Below, in pieces: positions 48,645 to 63,582 of a stretch of DNA of 64,000 nucleotides. Numbering within the stretch: position 1 is the first letter of the stretch; the number at the start of each line of letters is the position of its first letter. Made by a program: the position numbers and the translations under genes. The notes under the pieces are model-generated. The model ran no database searches. It was not told the origin of the DNA and was given only the letters and a program-made list of their open reading frames with translations. The DNA comes from Pseudomonadota bacterium (GTDB lineage: Bacteria; Pseudomonadota; Gammaproteobacteria; Burkholderiales; Burkholderiaceae_B). The stretch is taken from assembly GCA_023425645.1 (NCBI GenBank), contig JAFACG010000008.1, positions 1 through 64,000 on the forward strand, in the 5' to 3' direction.

Positions 48645-49400
48645 TCAGCCGAAATTGCAGCGCGCCAGCCGGAAAGGAATGTCCGCCGTGACCGGTTGCG
48701 GCTTGAGCTGGTTGTCCTGCTGCACGAAGCGCACCCACACCACATAGCGGTTGGCGCTCATCTCGGGATAGATGCGCGCGCCGGCGTTCACCCAGACCCG
48801 CAGCAACTGGAAGGACTTGCCGGCCAGCATCTCCTGGTAGGAGCCTTCGCGGGCGGTCTGCTCGACCGCGTCGCCCGATTGGCGCAGCAGGCGCAGGATC
48901 AGGGCCAGGCCCTGATACAGGGGCGCAAAGGGCTCCGACCAGCGCCGGATGTCCTCGACGCGCTCGGCATCGGGACGTTGCTGCCAGGAGTAGTAGGACG
49001 GCATGTCCACCTGCGAGGTGCCGCCCGGAACGGCGACCCGGCCGCGCAGGCTGGCCAGCCATTCATTGTCGCGCAGACCCTGGCCCACCCGCCCCTGCGC
49101 GGACAGCTCGGCCGCCGCGCCGTTGATTTCGTCCAGCATCTTGTCCAGCGCCTGCAGCTGCACGCCGGGATGCTCGCGCAAGGCCGCCAGCGCGATGCGC
49201 TGGCGCTCGAGGTCCTGCAGGACGGCGGAGCGCAAGTCGGTGCGATCGGAGATGTCCAGCAAGTCGAACAAGGTTGCCACGGCAACCTGATGGGAGTGCG
49301 CGTCCAGGCTGCGGGCAAAGTGAAACAGCCGCTCGAACAGGTATTCCACCCGGAGCAAAGCCCTGACACGCTCGTTGCATGGGTATTCGTATAAAGTCAC
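48645..49400 (-). CDS. zapD: Cell division protein ZapD (YacF)
   Basis: 251 aa cytoplasmic FtsZ-bundling protein. The family pattern TLYEYPCNERVRALLRVEYL begins directly after a GTG start (49400), which has AAAGG upstream. The frame is open to 49529, but those residues lie over coaE and are spurious. It sits four bases after coaE, the usual coaE-zapD pair. Confidence 0.94.
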   Translation of the reverse strand: MTLYEYPCNERVRALLRVEYLFERLFHFARSLDAHSHQVAVATLFDLLDISDRTDLRSAVLQDLERQRIALAALREHPGVQLQALDKMLDEINGAAAELSAQGRVGQGLRDNEWLASLRGRVAVPGGTSQVDMPSYYSWQQRPDAERVEDIRRWSEPFAPLYQGLALILRLLRQSGDAVEQTAREGSYQEMLAGKSFQLLRVWVNAGARIYPEMSANRYVVWVRFVQQDNQLKPQPVTADIPFRLARCNFG

Positions 49401-49404
49401 GCGT

Positions 49405-50052
49405 TTAGAAACCTTTATTAGACTGCTTGCGGCGGGGCGGGACCCGCGCTCGACCGGACAGGGCGCGCCAGGCTTCGTGTACGGCCCGGGCGCGCTGCTC
49501 CAGGAGCGGCAGCGTCGTCTCCCCGTCATTCAGGACGACATCATCGGCCAGCGCAAGACGCTGCTCGCGCGTGGCCTGTGCGGCCATGATACGCTCAATC
49601 GTGGCAAGGGACAGCCCGCTGCGCTGCTGCACGCGGCGCACCTGGGTGGCCGGATCGCAATCGACGACGCAGATGCGGTCCACCCGCTCCCGCCACCGGC
49701 CCGACTCCACCAGCAAAGGCACCACCACGACAAGATAACATCCCTGCGCAGTCAAGGTCTGTGCTTTTGTTACGGCTGAAATCAAGGGATGAATGATGCC
49801 CTCCAGGCGGCGGCGCGCCGGCGGATCCTGAAAGACGCGGGCGCGCATGCGGTCGCGGTCCATGGATCCGTCCGCGGCGATGAACTCCTGCCCGAAGGCC
49901 TGGCGGATGGGTTCGATGGCCTGCCCGCCGGGCGCGGTGAGCTGATGGGCGATCACATCCGTATCGATGACGGCCGCGCCCCAGGCGGCGAAGAAATCCG
50001 CCACTTTGCTCTTGCCCGATCCGATTCCCCCCGTCAGCCCTATCGTCAGCAT
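49405..50052 (-). CDS. coaE: Dephospho-CoA kinase
   Basis: 215 aa last enzyme of coenzyme A synthesis. P-loop GGIGSGKS is at 8-15, with DTDVIAHQL and a lid region rich in Arg. ATG 50052 is preferred to TTG 50070. In many relatives pilD precedes coaE; here a divergent lipoprotein gene does. Confidence 0.95.
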   Translation of the reverse strand: MLTIGLTGGIGSGKSKVADFFAAWGAAVIDTDVIAHQLTAPGGQAIEPIRQAFGQEFIAADGSMDRDRMRARVFQDPPARRRLEGIIHPLISAVTKAQTLTAQGCYLVVVVPLLVESGRWRERVDRICVVDCDPATQVRRVQQRSGLSLATIERIMAAQATREQRLALADDVVLNDGETTLPLLEQRARAVHEAWRALSGRARVPPRRKQSNKGF

Positions 50053-50186
50053 GCGCCGTCCATCCGTCAAAAATGAAACTGTAACGTAAGGACGGCGATC
50101 CTCCTACCCCGCAGGCAAACGGCGGCGCTGTCCTGCGCGCAAGGTCTCGCGTAGAATCGCAGTATCCCTCTCCACGGAAGTCCGCC

Positions 50187-50825
50187 ATGCCTTTTCAGAA
50201 GATCACGTCCCTGCGTCCCCTTTCTCTGGTCATGGTCGCCCTGCTGGCGGCCTGCGCCCAGAACCCGGCCCAGCCCGATCCCAACGAAGGGCGCGGCTCC
50301 ACGCAGCAGGATGCCCTGCGCAACGCCCAGGGCCGCGACACGACCCGCGCTCCTTCGCAGATCACCCTGGGCTTCGGCGACCAGGAAGGCGTGCGCTCCG
50401 TCGCTCCCGCCCAGGCTGAACAGCAAGCCGCGCCGCGGGGCACGGCCGTGGCCGAACTGGCCGAGCCCAAGACCTTCCTGGGCACGCTGTCCTGCCCGCC
50501 CCAGGGCGGCGCCTGCTCGCCTTCCAAGATCAGCGTCACGCTGGCGCCCGCCGGCCAGTGGCGCCTGCGCGCCGTGCCCCTGGACGGCGGACAGGCGCGC
50601 AGCGCTGGCGGCTGCTGGGTGCCCATAGGCGCGCAGCCCACGCGCATCGCCCTGCTGGCGGACAACGACACCACGCTGGCCGACCTGAGCTTCGTGAATG
50701 GCAATGTGCTACGCATCAATACATTCAACCAGCAGCGCCCCACGCTGGAAAGCCGCCTGACCCGCCAGGCCGACATCGACCCCATTGCCGAGCTGGACGG
50801 CAAGCCCGTCCCGGCCTGCCGCTGA
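50187..50825 (+). CDS. Lipoprotein, NlpE-like C-terminal region
   Basis: 212 aa. A signal peptide ends with LLAA before Cys23. Residues about 25-90 are low-complexity and Gln/Arg-rich, probably a flexible tether. From about residue 95, FLGTLSCPP and the later LRINTFNQQRPTLESRL recall the small beta-barrel of NlpE/META-like lipoproteins (weak resemblance). Alone between divergent coaE and the LuxR-type gene. Function unknown. Confidence 0.65.
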   Translation: MPFQKITSLRPLSLVMVALLAACAQNPAQPDPNEGRGSTQQDALRNAQGRDTTRAPSQITLGFGDQEGVRSVAPAQAEQQAAPRGTAVAELAEPKTFLGTLSCPPQGGACSPSKISVTLAPAGQWRLRAVPLDGGQARSAGGCWVPIGAQPTRIALLADNDTTLADLSFVNGNVLRINTFNQQRPTLESRLTRQADIDPIAELDGKPVPACR

Positions 50826-50838
50826 GCCCAGTCCGGCT

Positions 50839-51111
50839 CTAACCCGCCTGCCTGCCCGATACCCTGGGCGGCAGCGCCTCCAGCAGGCCCGGTTCGCTGA
50901 ACACGAACCGGGTCAGTTCCACGGCATTGCGCACCCGCAGTTTCTGGAAGACCCGCGCCCGGTGCGCTTCCACGGTGCGCTGGGAAATGGCCAGTTCGGC
51001 CGCGATCACCTTGTTGGCCTTGCCGATGGCGATATAGGACAGCACGTCGCGCTCGCGCGGCGTCAGGCTGTCGAAGAGGACGTTGGCGGGAAGATGACCA
51101 TTCAATACCAT
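50839..51111 (-). CDS. Stand-alone LuxR-type HTH protein
   Basis: 90 aa made almost entirely of a GerE/LuxR helix-turn-helix: LTPRERDVLSYIAIGKANK followed by AAELAISQRTVEAHRARVF. No receiver or ligand domain precedes it, and no in-frame remnant of one is visible upstream. ATG 51111 has GAGG five bases upstream; ATG 51129 is the longer alternative. It may act as a small constitutive or dominant-type regulator. Targets unknown. Confidence 0.8.
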   Translation of the reverse strand: MVLNGHLPANVLFDSLTPRERDVLSYIAIGKANKVIAAELAISQRTVEAHRARVFQKLRVRNAVELTRFVFSEPGLLEALPPRVSGRQAG

Positions 51112-51255
51112 GTCAGCCTCGCGATACATGTGCCGGGCGGTCCTGCCGCCGCTGGCTCAACTTGTTAACCATAAGACATATTTTGTCATTTTATGCAACT
51201 TCCGAGCGACTGTTAGCTCTGACAGGATGACTTTGTCACAGGTCTAAGTTGTCAA

Positions 51256-51282
51256 TAAAAAAGCACGGCCTGAACCGTGCTT
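51256..51282 (-). terminator. Rho-independent terminator of panC
   Basis: Stem AAGCACGG/CCGTGCTT with a six-base loop and T-run on minus, about 28 bases after the panC stop. Confidence 0.88.
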
Positions 51283-51310
51283 CGTTGTCCTTGCTGCCGT
51301 GATCGCGCAA

Positions 51311-53040
<1,730 letters not shown>

Positions 53041-53057
53041 AGGTCAGGCGTGCGGCT

Positions 53058-53249
53058 TCAGTTGTTCTCGTAGTACACGTAAGGCTTCTGAGGCGTGCGC
53101 GCCGCCTTGTAGCCGTCCTGCAGCTCCTGGTCGATCTGCTTGTCCCACAGACGATGACGGCCTTCGCGCTGACGCGCTTCGGTATCGGGATACTGATCTT
53201 TGTATTGCTTGAGGAACTGGGTGATTTCCGATTCGTAATTCTTTGCCAT
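53058..53249 (-). CDS. DUF3460 family small protein
   Basis: 63 aa, highly charged, likely soluble (YESEITQFLKQYKDQYP start). A beta-proteobacterial family of unknown function commonly found beside scpA/panC. It is 17 bases upstream of scpA and probably co-transcribed. Confidence 0.85.
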   Translation of the reverse strand: MAKNYESEITQFLKQYKDQYPDTEARQREGRHRLWDKQIDQELQDGYKAARTPQKPYVYYENN

Positions 53250-53325
53250 AATACCTGTACGCCTAAAGTAATTGGATAACAGAAAAGTTCGAGTTTACTG
53301 CACCGAACACCGGAGAGCTCGCTGC

Positions 53326-54783
53326 ATGACGTCTGTCACGACCGAAACCGCTGCCGATGCGGCCATGTCTTCCCAGGAGCGCCGCGCCATACGCATCATT
53401 CCCTACATCGTCGGCTGCGCGCTCTTCATGCAGATGCTGGACTCCACGGTGGTGGCCACCGCCCTGCCCACCATGGCGCTCTCGCTGGACACCAGCGTAA
53501 TCCGCATGAACATCATCATCACCAGCTACCTGCTGGCCGTGGCCGTGTTCGTGCCCATCAGCGGCTGGGCCGCCGATCGCTTCGGCGCCCGCAAGGTGTT
53601 CCTGGCCGCCATTTTACTCTTTACCGTCAGTTCTGTTGCATGCGCCTTGTCCCAGAACCTGCCGCAACTGGTGGCCGCCAGGGTGGTGCAGGGCATGGCC
53701 GGGGCCATGATGGTGCCGGTCGGGCGCATCATCCTGCTGCGCCGCGTGCCCAAGGACCAGTTGCTGGGCGCCATGGCCGTGCTGACCCTGCCCGCCTTGC
53801 TGGGGCCCATCATCGGCCCGCCGGTGGGCGGCTTCCTGGTCACCTACGCCACCTGGCACTGGATATTCCTGATCAACATTCCCGTGGGGCTGCTGGGCAT
53901 CGCCCTGGTGCTCAAGTACATCCGCGAAGACTACCCCATGGAGCGCGCCCCCCTGGACTGGCTGGGCTTTCTGCTGAGCGCCGTCTGCCTGGCCACGCTG
54001 GTGACCAGCTTCGAGAACGTGGGCCACGGCACGCTGAGCTGGCCCACCCTGGGCTGGCTGACCCTGACCGGCCTGGCGGCCGGGCTCTGGTACGGCTGGC
54101 ATTCGCGCCAGGCCGCCTACCCCATCATCGACCTGACGCTGCTGCGCACCAAGACCTTCGCCATTTCCGTGCTGGGCGGCAATCTGTGCCGCTTCTCCCT
54201 GGGCGCTTCGCCTTTCCTGCTGGCCATTCTGCTGCAGACCAGCTTCGGCATGAGCGCCCTGGCCGCCGGCCTGATCACCTTCACGGGCGCCATCGGCGCG
54301 CTGGTCATGAAGCTGGCCGCCCCGCCCATCATACGGCGCTACGGCTTTCGCCGGGTGCTGATCGTGAACGCCTGGCTGACCGGGCTGTTCATCGCCCTTT
54401 GCGCCCTGTTCCAGGCCAGCACGCCGCTGTGGCTGATGGCCGCCGTGCTGACGGCGGGCGGCTTCTTCCGTTCGCTGCAATTCACGGCCGTGAACACGCT
54501 GACCTATGCCGACCTGGACTCGCACGCCATGAGCCGCGCCAGCAGCTTCGCGGCCATGGCCCAGCAGTTGGCGATCAGCCTGGGGGTGGCCTGCGCGGCC
54601 GTCACCCTGAACGTCAGCATGTCCCTGCGCGGCGCCACCGCCGTTGCCACGCAGGACGTGGTCTGGGCCTTCCTGATCCTGGGCGCCATCACGGCCGCCT
54701 CCAGCCTGTCCTTCGCCCGCCTGTCGCCGGCTGACGGCGACGCCCTGCAGGAAAAACAGACCCGGAAAGTCATCCAGCGCTAG
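53326..54783 (+). CDS. MFS multidrug exporter, DHA2 (EmrB/QacA) family
   Basis: 485 aa with about 14 membrane helices. Motif A-like GWAADRFGARKVF and motif C-like LTLPALLGPIIGPPVGG are visible. ATG 53326 has GGAGAG eight bases upstream; the open frame upstream to 53272 is not used. It converges with the MmyB-type regulator gene across 19 bases. Substrate unknown. Confidence 0.9.
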   Translation: MTSVTTETAADAAMSSQERRAIRIIPYIVGCALFMQMLDSTVVATALPTMALSLDTSVIRMNIIITSYLLAVAVFVPISGWAADRFGARKVFLAAILLFTVSSVACALSQNLPQLVAARVVQGMAGAMMVPVGRIILLRRVPKDQLLGAMAVLTLPALLGPIIGPPVGGFLVTYATWHWIFLINIPVGLLGIALVLKYIREDYPMERAPLDWLGFLLSAVCLATLVTSFENVGHGTLSWPTLGWLTLTGLAAGLWYGWHSRQAAYPIIDLTLLRTKTFAISVLGGNLCRFSLGASPFLLAILLQTSFGMSALAAGLITFTGAIGALVMKLAAPPIIRRYGFRRVLIVNAWLTGLFIALCALFQASTPLWLMAAVLTAGGFFRSLQFTAVNTLTYADLDSHAMSRASSFAAMAQQLAISLGVACAAVTLNVSMSLRGATAVATQDVVWAFLILGAITAASSLSFARLSPADGDALQEKQTRKVIQR

Positions 54784-54802
54784 AGGGCCGCGCAGCGCCG
54801 GT

Positions 54803-55630
54803 TCAGGCTGGAGCGGCCGCATCGGCCAGCAGCATCACCAGCTTGCAGTCCGGCCGGATCGCCAGCCTGAAGGTGAACTGCTGGAAGCGCCGCACGCCCA
54901 GCCGCGGATGCCGGAAATCCCGCAGGCCGCCTTCGCGCTCGACCACCGTCTGCCGCCCCCACCAGAAGGCGAACACCTGGCTTTGCTGGGTTAGTTCGTG
55001 GATCAGGGCCTGCAGATCGGGCTCGTTCGCATGCGCGCCGACATCGGCGCGGAATTCGGCCACCACGCGGCTGGCGCGCTGCTCCCAGTCCACCACCAGG
55101 TCGCGCGCGGCCGGATCCAGGAAGATATAGCGCAGCAGGTTGGGCTGCTCGCTGCGGTCGGGCCAGCCGTCGAACAGCTCCAGCAGGGCCTCGTTGCGCG
55201 CCAGCACGTTCCAGCTGCGATCCAGGATGTAGGCCGGCGCAGTGATGCTGTCCACGCAGGCGCTCAAGCCCTGCGGCAGGGGCTGGATGTCGCCCTGCCA
55301 GTGTTCCGGATCGGCGCAGTCGGCCAGCTCGAACAGGTAGTGGCGCTCCGCGCGGGCCAGCTTCAGCACGGACGCCAGGCGCGCGCAGACCGCCGGCGAG
55401 ACGGTGACATCGCGGCCCTGCTCGATCCAGGTGTACCAGGTGGTGCTGATGTCGCACAACTGCGCCACCTCTTCGCGGCGCAGTCCCGGCGTGCGCCGCC
55501 GCACGCCGGGAGCCAGGCCCAGGTCCTCGGGCCGGATGCGTTCACGGGCATGGCGCAGGAAGCGGCCCAGCGCCTGGCGCCGGGTCAGGGCCGCGGACTG
55601 CTCCGCAGCGGTTCCGGTGCGCCCGGCCAT
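54803..55630 (-). CDS. XRE-type regulator with MmyB-like ligand domain
   Basis: 275 aa. A helix-turn-helix (LRREEVAQLCDISTTWYTWI) at about residues 50-80 is followed by an MmyB/PAS-like domain thought to bind a small hydrophobic ligand. It begins one base after the metH stop on the same strand, so read-through expression from metH is possible. The adjacent exporter is a plausible target. Confidence 0.88.
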   Translation of the reverse strand: MAGRTGTAAEQSAALTRRQALGRFLRHARERIRPEDLGLAPGVRRRTPGLRREEVAQLCDISTTWYTWIEQGRDVTVSPAVCARLASVLKLARAERHYLFELADCADPEHWQGDIQPLPQGLSACVDSITAPAYILDRSWNVLARNEALLELFDGWPDRSEQPNLLRYIFLDPAARDLVVDWEQRASRVVAEFRADVGAHANEPDLQALIHELTQQSQVFAFWWGRQTVVEREGGLRDFRHPRLGVRRFQQFTFRLAIRPDCKLVMLLADAAAPA

Positions 55631-55631
55631 G

Positions 55632-59405
<3,774 letters not shown>

Positions 59406-59420
59406 TGGCAAACCCCGTGG

Positions 59421-59480
59421 CAAGTAAAAAAAAGACCCCCGCGCCGCGCCTCCGGCTTGCTGGCCTCCAAGGGCGCCGGC
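59421..59480. repeat. Terminator-like intergenic repeat, copy 2 (metH leader)
   Basis: CAAGTAAAAAAAA (59421-59433), GCGCCGCGCC, TCCGGCTTGC and CTCCAAGGGCGC follow in the same order as at 2189-2245. On minus it forms a GC-rich hairpin ending in eight T, 16 bases before the metH GTG, so it could attenuate metH. Confidence 0.55.
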
Positions 59481-59543
59481 CGCGAATCTGGTGGATTGAC
59501 GCCACAATTGTAGCCTTTTGCATCCGCGAACAGACCCAAACCC

Positions 59544-59572
59544 TTAACGTTTGCGTCACAGGCATGTAACAT
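59544..59572 (+). promoter_or_regulatory. Candidate btuB promoter
   Basis: TTAACG (59544-59549), 17-base spacer, TAACAT (59567-59572). The start point would fall near 59580, just before the riboswitch. Confidence 0.5.
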
Positions 59573-59583
59573 TTGCCGCTCGG

Positions 59584-59735
59584 AAAGAGGTGCTTTCCGG
59601 TCCGGCCCCGCCCGGGCCTGGGAAAGTCAAATGGGAAACGACCCCCGCTCCGCCCAGGAGCGGCCAAACGTGCTGCCCCCGCAACGGTACATGCCCCGCG
59701 CATAGCCCGATACCAGCCTCTTGGGACCTGCCCGC
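59584..59735 (+). ncRNA. Cobalamin riboswitch
   Basis: Core elements in order: GAGGTGC, GGGAAA..AAATGGGAAACG, CTGCCCCCGCAACGGTA (conserved core) and the B12-box-like CAGCCTCTTGGGACCTGCC. It lies in the leader of btuB, ending about 90 bases before its ATG. Adenosylcobalamin binding is expected to reduce btuB expression. Confidence 0.9.
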
Positions 59736-59825
59736 AGGTTCCTGCCGCCCTGAATCCATTGCCGCTCCACCGCCGGGCGGCCTCGTTCAACGACGTGCGG
59801 GGACGCACGTCATACAGGAATCACC

Positions 59826-61673
59826 ATGTCCGCATTTTCCCTCCGGCCATTGATGGCCGCCGTGGCCGGCGCCCTGCCGCTGCTCGCCGCCGCCCAGACC
59901 GCCCCCGTCGCCAAGCTCGAACAGATCGTGGTCACTCCAAGCCGCATCGAACAGCCGCTGAAGAACGTCGTGGGCGACGTGACCGTGATAGGCCGCGACG
60001 CCCTCCAGAAAGCCGGCCAGAGCAGCGTGGCCGAGATCCTGCAGCGCCAGCCCGGCGTGGAGATCACCACCAACGGCGGTCCGCAAGCCGTCACCAGCAT
60101 CTACCTGCGCGGCACCAATCCGCAGCAGACCCGCGTCATGATCGACGGGATGCGCATCAACAGCTCGACCAGCGGCTCGGTGAACTGGCAGGCGCTGGAT
60201 CCCGCGCTGATCGAACGCATCGAGATCGTGCGCGGCGCCGGCAGCAGCCTGTACGGATCGGACGCCATCGGCGGGGTGATCAACATCATCACCCGGAAAG
60301 GCCAGCGCGAACGCGCCCTGAGCGCCTGGGGCAATGTGGGCCTGGGTTCCTACGACACCTTCAAGTCCAGCGCCGGCTTTTCCGGCGCCACGCAGGGCTG
60401 GGACTACAGCCTGGCGACCAGCTACGGCACGAGCGACGGCTTCAACGCCACCAACCCGCAGGCCGGCAGCTTCACCTACAACCGCGACAAGAACGGCTAC
60501 ACGCAGCACGGCTTCAGCGGCACGCTGGGCTATGAATGGGCCCAGGGCCAGCACCTGGGCCTGACTGCGCTGAACAGCTACATGGACGGCCAGTTCGACG
60601 GCGGCCCCGGCATCAAGGCTCCCAGCACGCTGACCCGCCAGCAGGCCTATGGCTTGACCAGCACCAACAAGCTGGCCGAACGCTGGACCAGCCGCCTGAG
60701 CGCCTCGCTGAGCAAGGAAGACGTGGAAACCCGCCTGTACGGCTCGCGCTATTCCACCCTGCAGCGCCAGTACAGCTGGCAGAACGACCTGGCCGTGGCC
60801 CAGGGCCACACCGTCTCGCTGCTGGCCGAGCGCCTGGAAGAGCGCATCAAGCACACCACCGTGCACAACGAAGACAAGCGCAACACCAATGCCTTCGCTC
60901 TGATCTACCGCGGCGATCTGGACCGCCACCATCTGCAGGCCAGCGTGCGCAATGACAATATCAGCGGCTACGGCAACAAAGTGACCGGCGGCCTGGGCTA
61001 CGACCTGGACGTGACCGACAACTGGACCGTGGGCGTGGCGGCGAACACCGGCTTTCGCGCGCCGACCTTCGCCGACCTGTACACCCCCTACAGCTGGGGC
61101 TTCCAGGGCAATCCCGACCTGCGCCCCGAGAAATCGCGCAACGTGGAAGGCCATGTACGCTATGCCGATGACACGACCGAGCTGGGCCTGGTGGTCTACC
61201 AGAACCGCATCCGCGACATGATCAATCCCTACGTCTGCGATGCGAATTTCGAATGCACGACCTCCAACACGGAGCGCGCCCGCATCACCGGCCTGACCCT
61301 GACGGCCATGAAGCAGCTGGGCGACACCACTCTGACGGCCAGCGCCGACTTTGCCAACCCCAAGGACGACAATACCGGCAATCAGCTGATCCGCCGCGCC
61401 AAGCAGAACTACAAGCTGGCCGTGGAACAGCGCTTTGACGCCCTGAAAGTCGGCGCCGAGTACCAGTTCGCCGCCCGCCGCTACGAAGACGCGGACAACA
61501 AGGTGCGCCTGGGCGGCTACGGCCTGCTGAACCTGACGGCCAGCTACCCCATCACCGCCAGCCTGGAAGCCCAGCTGCGCTGGAACAACGTGCTGGACAA
61601 GGACTACACCCTGATCCGCGGCTACAACAATCCCGGCTCCAGCGTATTCCTGAACCTGGCCTGGCGCATGTAA
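59826..61673 (+). CDS. btuB: TonB-dependent vitamin B12 receptor BtuB
   Basis: 615 aa outer-membrane transporter. A signal peptide is cleaved near Ala23, then a TonB-box-like segment LEQIVVTPSR (31-40). A plug domain of about 120 residues is followed by a 22-strand barrel ending in a typical aromatic/Met terminus (FLNLAWRM). The riboswitch upstream confirms the ligand class. It is followed by btuF. Confidence 0.94.
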   Translation: MSAFSLRPLMAAVAGALPLLAAAQTAPVAKLEQIVVTPSRIEQPLKNVVGDVTVIGRDALQKAGQSSVAEILQRQPGVEITTNGGPQAVTSIYLRGTNPQQTRVMIDGMRINSSTSGSVNWQALDPALIERIEIVRGAGSSLYGSDAIGGVINIITRKGQRERALSAWGNVGLGSYDTFKSSAGFSGATQGWDYSLATSYGTSDGFNATNPQAGSFTYNRDKNGYTQHGFSGTLGYEWAQGQHLGLTALNSYMDGQFDGGPGIKAPSTLTRQQAYGLTSTNKLAERWTSRLSASLSKEDVETRLYGSRYSTLQRQYSWQNDLAVAQGHTVSLLAERLEERIKHTTVHNEDKRNTNAFALIYRGDLDRHHLQASVRNDNISGYGNKVTGGLGYDLDVTDNWTVGVAANTGFRAPTFADLYTPYSWGFQGNPDLRPEKSRNVEGHVRYADDTTELGLVVYQNRIRDMINPYVCDANFECTTSNTERARITGLTLTAMKQLGDTTLTASADFANPKDDNTGNQLIRRAKQNYKLAVEQRFDALKVGAEYQFAARRYEDADNKVRLGGYGLLNLTASYPITASLEAQLRWNNVLDKDYTLIRGYNNPGSSVFLNLAWRM

Positions 61674-61677
61674 GAAT

Positions 61678-61700
61678 GGCGCAAGGGCCGGCCTTGCGCC
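61678..61700 (+). other. Hairpin between btuB and btuF
   Basis: Perfect nine-base stem GGCGCAAGG/CCTTGCGCC with loop GCCGG, starting five bases after the btuB stop and lacking a T-run. It may lower btuF expression relative to btuB or stabilise the btuB message. Confidence 0.45.
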
Positions 61701-61723
61701 GGCCCGCCCTGGAAAACCCGACC

Positions 61724-62611
61724 ATGCCCGCTTTCGCCACGACTTCCCGCCTGCGACGGCTCCTGGCCGCCATGGCCGGCGCATGTCTGCTGGCCGCGAA
61801 AGCGGCCTGCGCGAGCAGCCAGGCCGCGCCGGCGCGGGCGGAGCCTCCCACGGTCGTGAGCCTGGCCCCGCACATCACGGAAATCCTCTTTGCCGCCGGC
61901 GCGGGCGACCATCTGCTGGCCGTGGACAGCGCCAGCGACTTTCCGCCCGACGCCCTGACCCTGCCGCGCATCGGCGATGCGCTGCGCGTCAACCCCGAAC
62001 GGCTGCTGCAGCTCAAGCCCGACCAGGTCTGGGCCTGGCAGAGCGGTCAGATCGGCCCCGAACTGACCCGGCAGCTGCAGCAGGCCGGCATAGGCCTGAC
62101 CCTGGCCGCTCCCGTCCGCCTGGACGACATTCCCGCCCTGGTGCGTCAGGCCGGGCTGGAACTGGACACGCGGGACCAGGCCGAACGGGCCGCCGCCGCC
62201 CTGGAGAACCAGATCGCCGCGCTGCGCCAGGACCGCCATCCGGGCGACGCCGTAACGGCTTTCCTGGAGATCGGCCACGAGCCGCTGTATACGCTGGCCC
62301 GCGATCCCTTGACCCAGGATGTGCTCGACACCTGCGACGCGCGCAATATCTACGCCGGGCACGCCGCCGTGGCGCCCACCATCAGCCTGGAAGACGTGCT
62401 GCACAAGAAGCCGCAGGTGGTCATCATGGCCTACCGCGACCCGGCAATGCTGCGCGAGCGCCACCGTTTCTGGGAAAGGCACCTGGGGCTGGCGCCCCAG
62501 GCCCTGCTCAACCTGGACCCCGACGCCCTGTACCGCCCCGGCCCCCGCCTGATCGACGCCGCGCACGAGCTGTGCGAACAGCTGGACCACTACCGGGCCA
62601 GCCGGCCCTGA
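61724..62611 (+). CDS. btuF: Vitamin B12-binding protein BtuF
   Basis: 295 aa periplasmic receptor of the helical-backbone metal/cobalamin type. A signal peptide ends near Ala30, followed by [16 protein letters not shown], the family signature. ATG 61724 is chosen over 61676, whose extra residues cross the hairpin and lack a signal-like pattern. The inner-membrane partners BtuC and BtuD are not in the window. Confidence 0.9.
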   Translation: MPAFATTSRLRRLLAAMAGACLLAAKAACASSQAAPARAEPPTVVSLAPHITEILFAAGAGDHLLAVDSASDFPPDALTLPRIGDALRVNPERLLQLKPDQVWAWQSGQIGPELTRQLQQAGIGLTLAAPVRLDDIPALVRQAGLELDTRDQAERAAAALENQIAALRQDRHPGDAVTAFLEIGHEPLYTLARDPLTQDVLDTCDARNIYAGHAAVAPTISLEDVLHKKPQVVIMAYRDPAMLRERHRFWERHLGLAPQALLNLDPDALYRPGPRLIDAAHELCEQLDHYRASRP

Positions 62612-62768
62612 GCGTCGCTTCCGGGCGGACGCCGCGTGCTTGGCCGCCGATTCGCCACGATGGCCGCGGGCCAGCCCACGCGGAATCCATAAATCGATTA
62701 TTCTTCTGTTTATTGGCTATTTGAAACAGCCTGCGCCTGTCCGCGCGCAGTTCTCCCGCATCACCACC

Positions 62769-63578
62769 ATGACCCACACCCTGAAGAACGACCCATTTGT
62801 CCTGGCCGGCAAGACCTATCAATCCCGCCTGCTGGTGGGCACCGGCAAATACAAGGATTTCGACGAAACGCGCGAGGCCATCGAAGCCAGCGGCGCGGAA
62901 ATCGTCACCGTGGCCATCCGCCGCACCAATATCGGCCAGAACGCCGACGAACCCAGCCTGCTGGACTATCTGCCGCCCTCCAAGTACACGCTGCTGCCCA
63001 ATACTGCCGGCTGCTACACCGCCGAAGACGCGGTACGCACCCTGCGCCTGGCGCGCGAGCTGCTCGACGGCCACAAGCTGGTCAAGCTGGAAGTGCTGGG
63101 CGACTCAGGCAACCTGTTCCCCAATATGCCCGAGACCCTGAAAGCCGCCAGGACACTGGTCGCCGAAGGGTTCGACGTCATGGTCTACTGCGCCGACGAC
63201 CCCATCCAGGCGCGCATGCTCGAGGACATAGGCTGCGTGGCCATCATGCCGCTGGCCTCGCTGATCGGCTCGGGCATGGGCATCCTCAATCCCTGGAACC
63301 TGCGCCTGATCATCGACCAGAGCAAGGTCCCCGTCCTGGTGGACGCCGGCGTGGGCACGGCCTCGGACGCCGCCATCGCCATGGAGCTGGGCTGCGACGG
63401 CGTGCTGATGAACACCGCCATCGCGGGCGCGCGCCAGCCCATCCTGATGGCCAGCGCCATGAACCTGGCCGTGCAGGCCGGCCGCCAGGCCTACCTGTCC
63501 GGCCGCGTGCCGCGCAAGTACTACGACGCCGACCCCAGTTCGCCCACCGAGGGCCTGATCCACTCCCGCACGTCCTGA
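62769..63578 (+). CDS. thiG: Thiazole synthase ThiG
   Basis: 269 aa enzyme building the thiazole of thiamine from DXP, glycine-derived imine and ThiS-thiocarboxylate. The Schiff-base lysine is Lys106 in [11 protein letters not shown] 62769 gives the family start; the upstream open frame to 62640 is not used. No thiS gene fits in the 157 bases before it, and no TPP riboswitch is seen. thiD follows after four bases. Confidence 0.95.
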   Translation: MTHTLKNDPFVLAGKTYQSRLLVGTGKYKDFDETREAIEASGAEIVTVAIRRTNIGQNADEPSLLDYLPPSKYTLLPNTAGCYTAEDAVRTLRLARELLDGHKLVKLEVLGDSGNLFPNMPETLKAARTLVAEGFDVMVYCADDPIQARMLEDIGCVAIMPLASLIGSGMGILNPWNLRLIIDQSKVPVLVDAGVGTASDAAIAMELGCDGVLMNTAIAGARQPILMASAMNLAVQAGRQAYLSGRVPRKYYDADPSSPTEGLIHSRTS

Positions 63579-63582
63579 CGAC

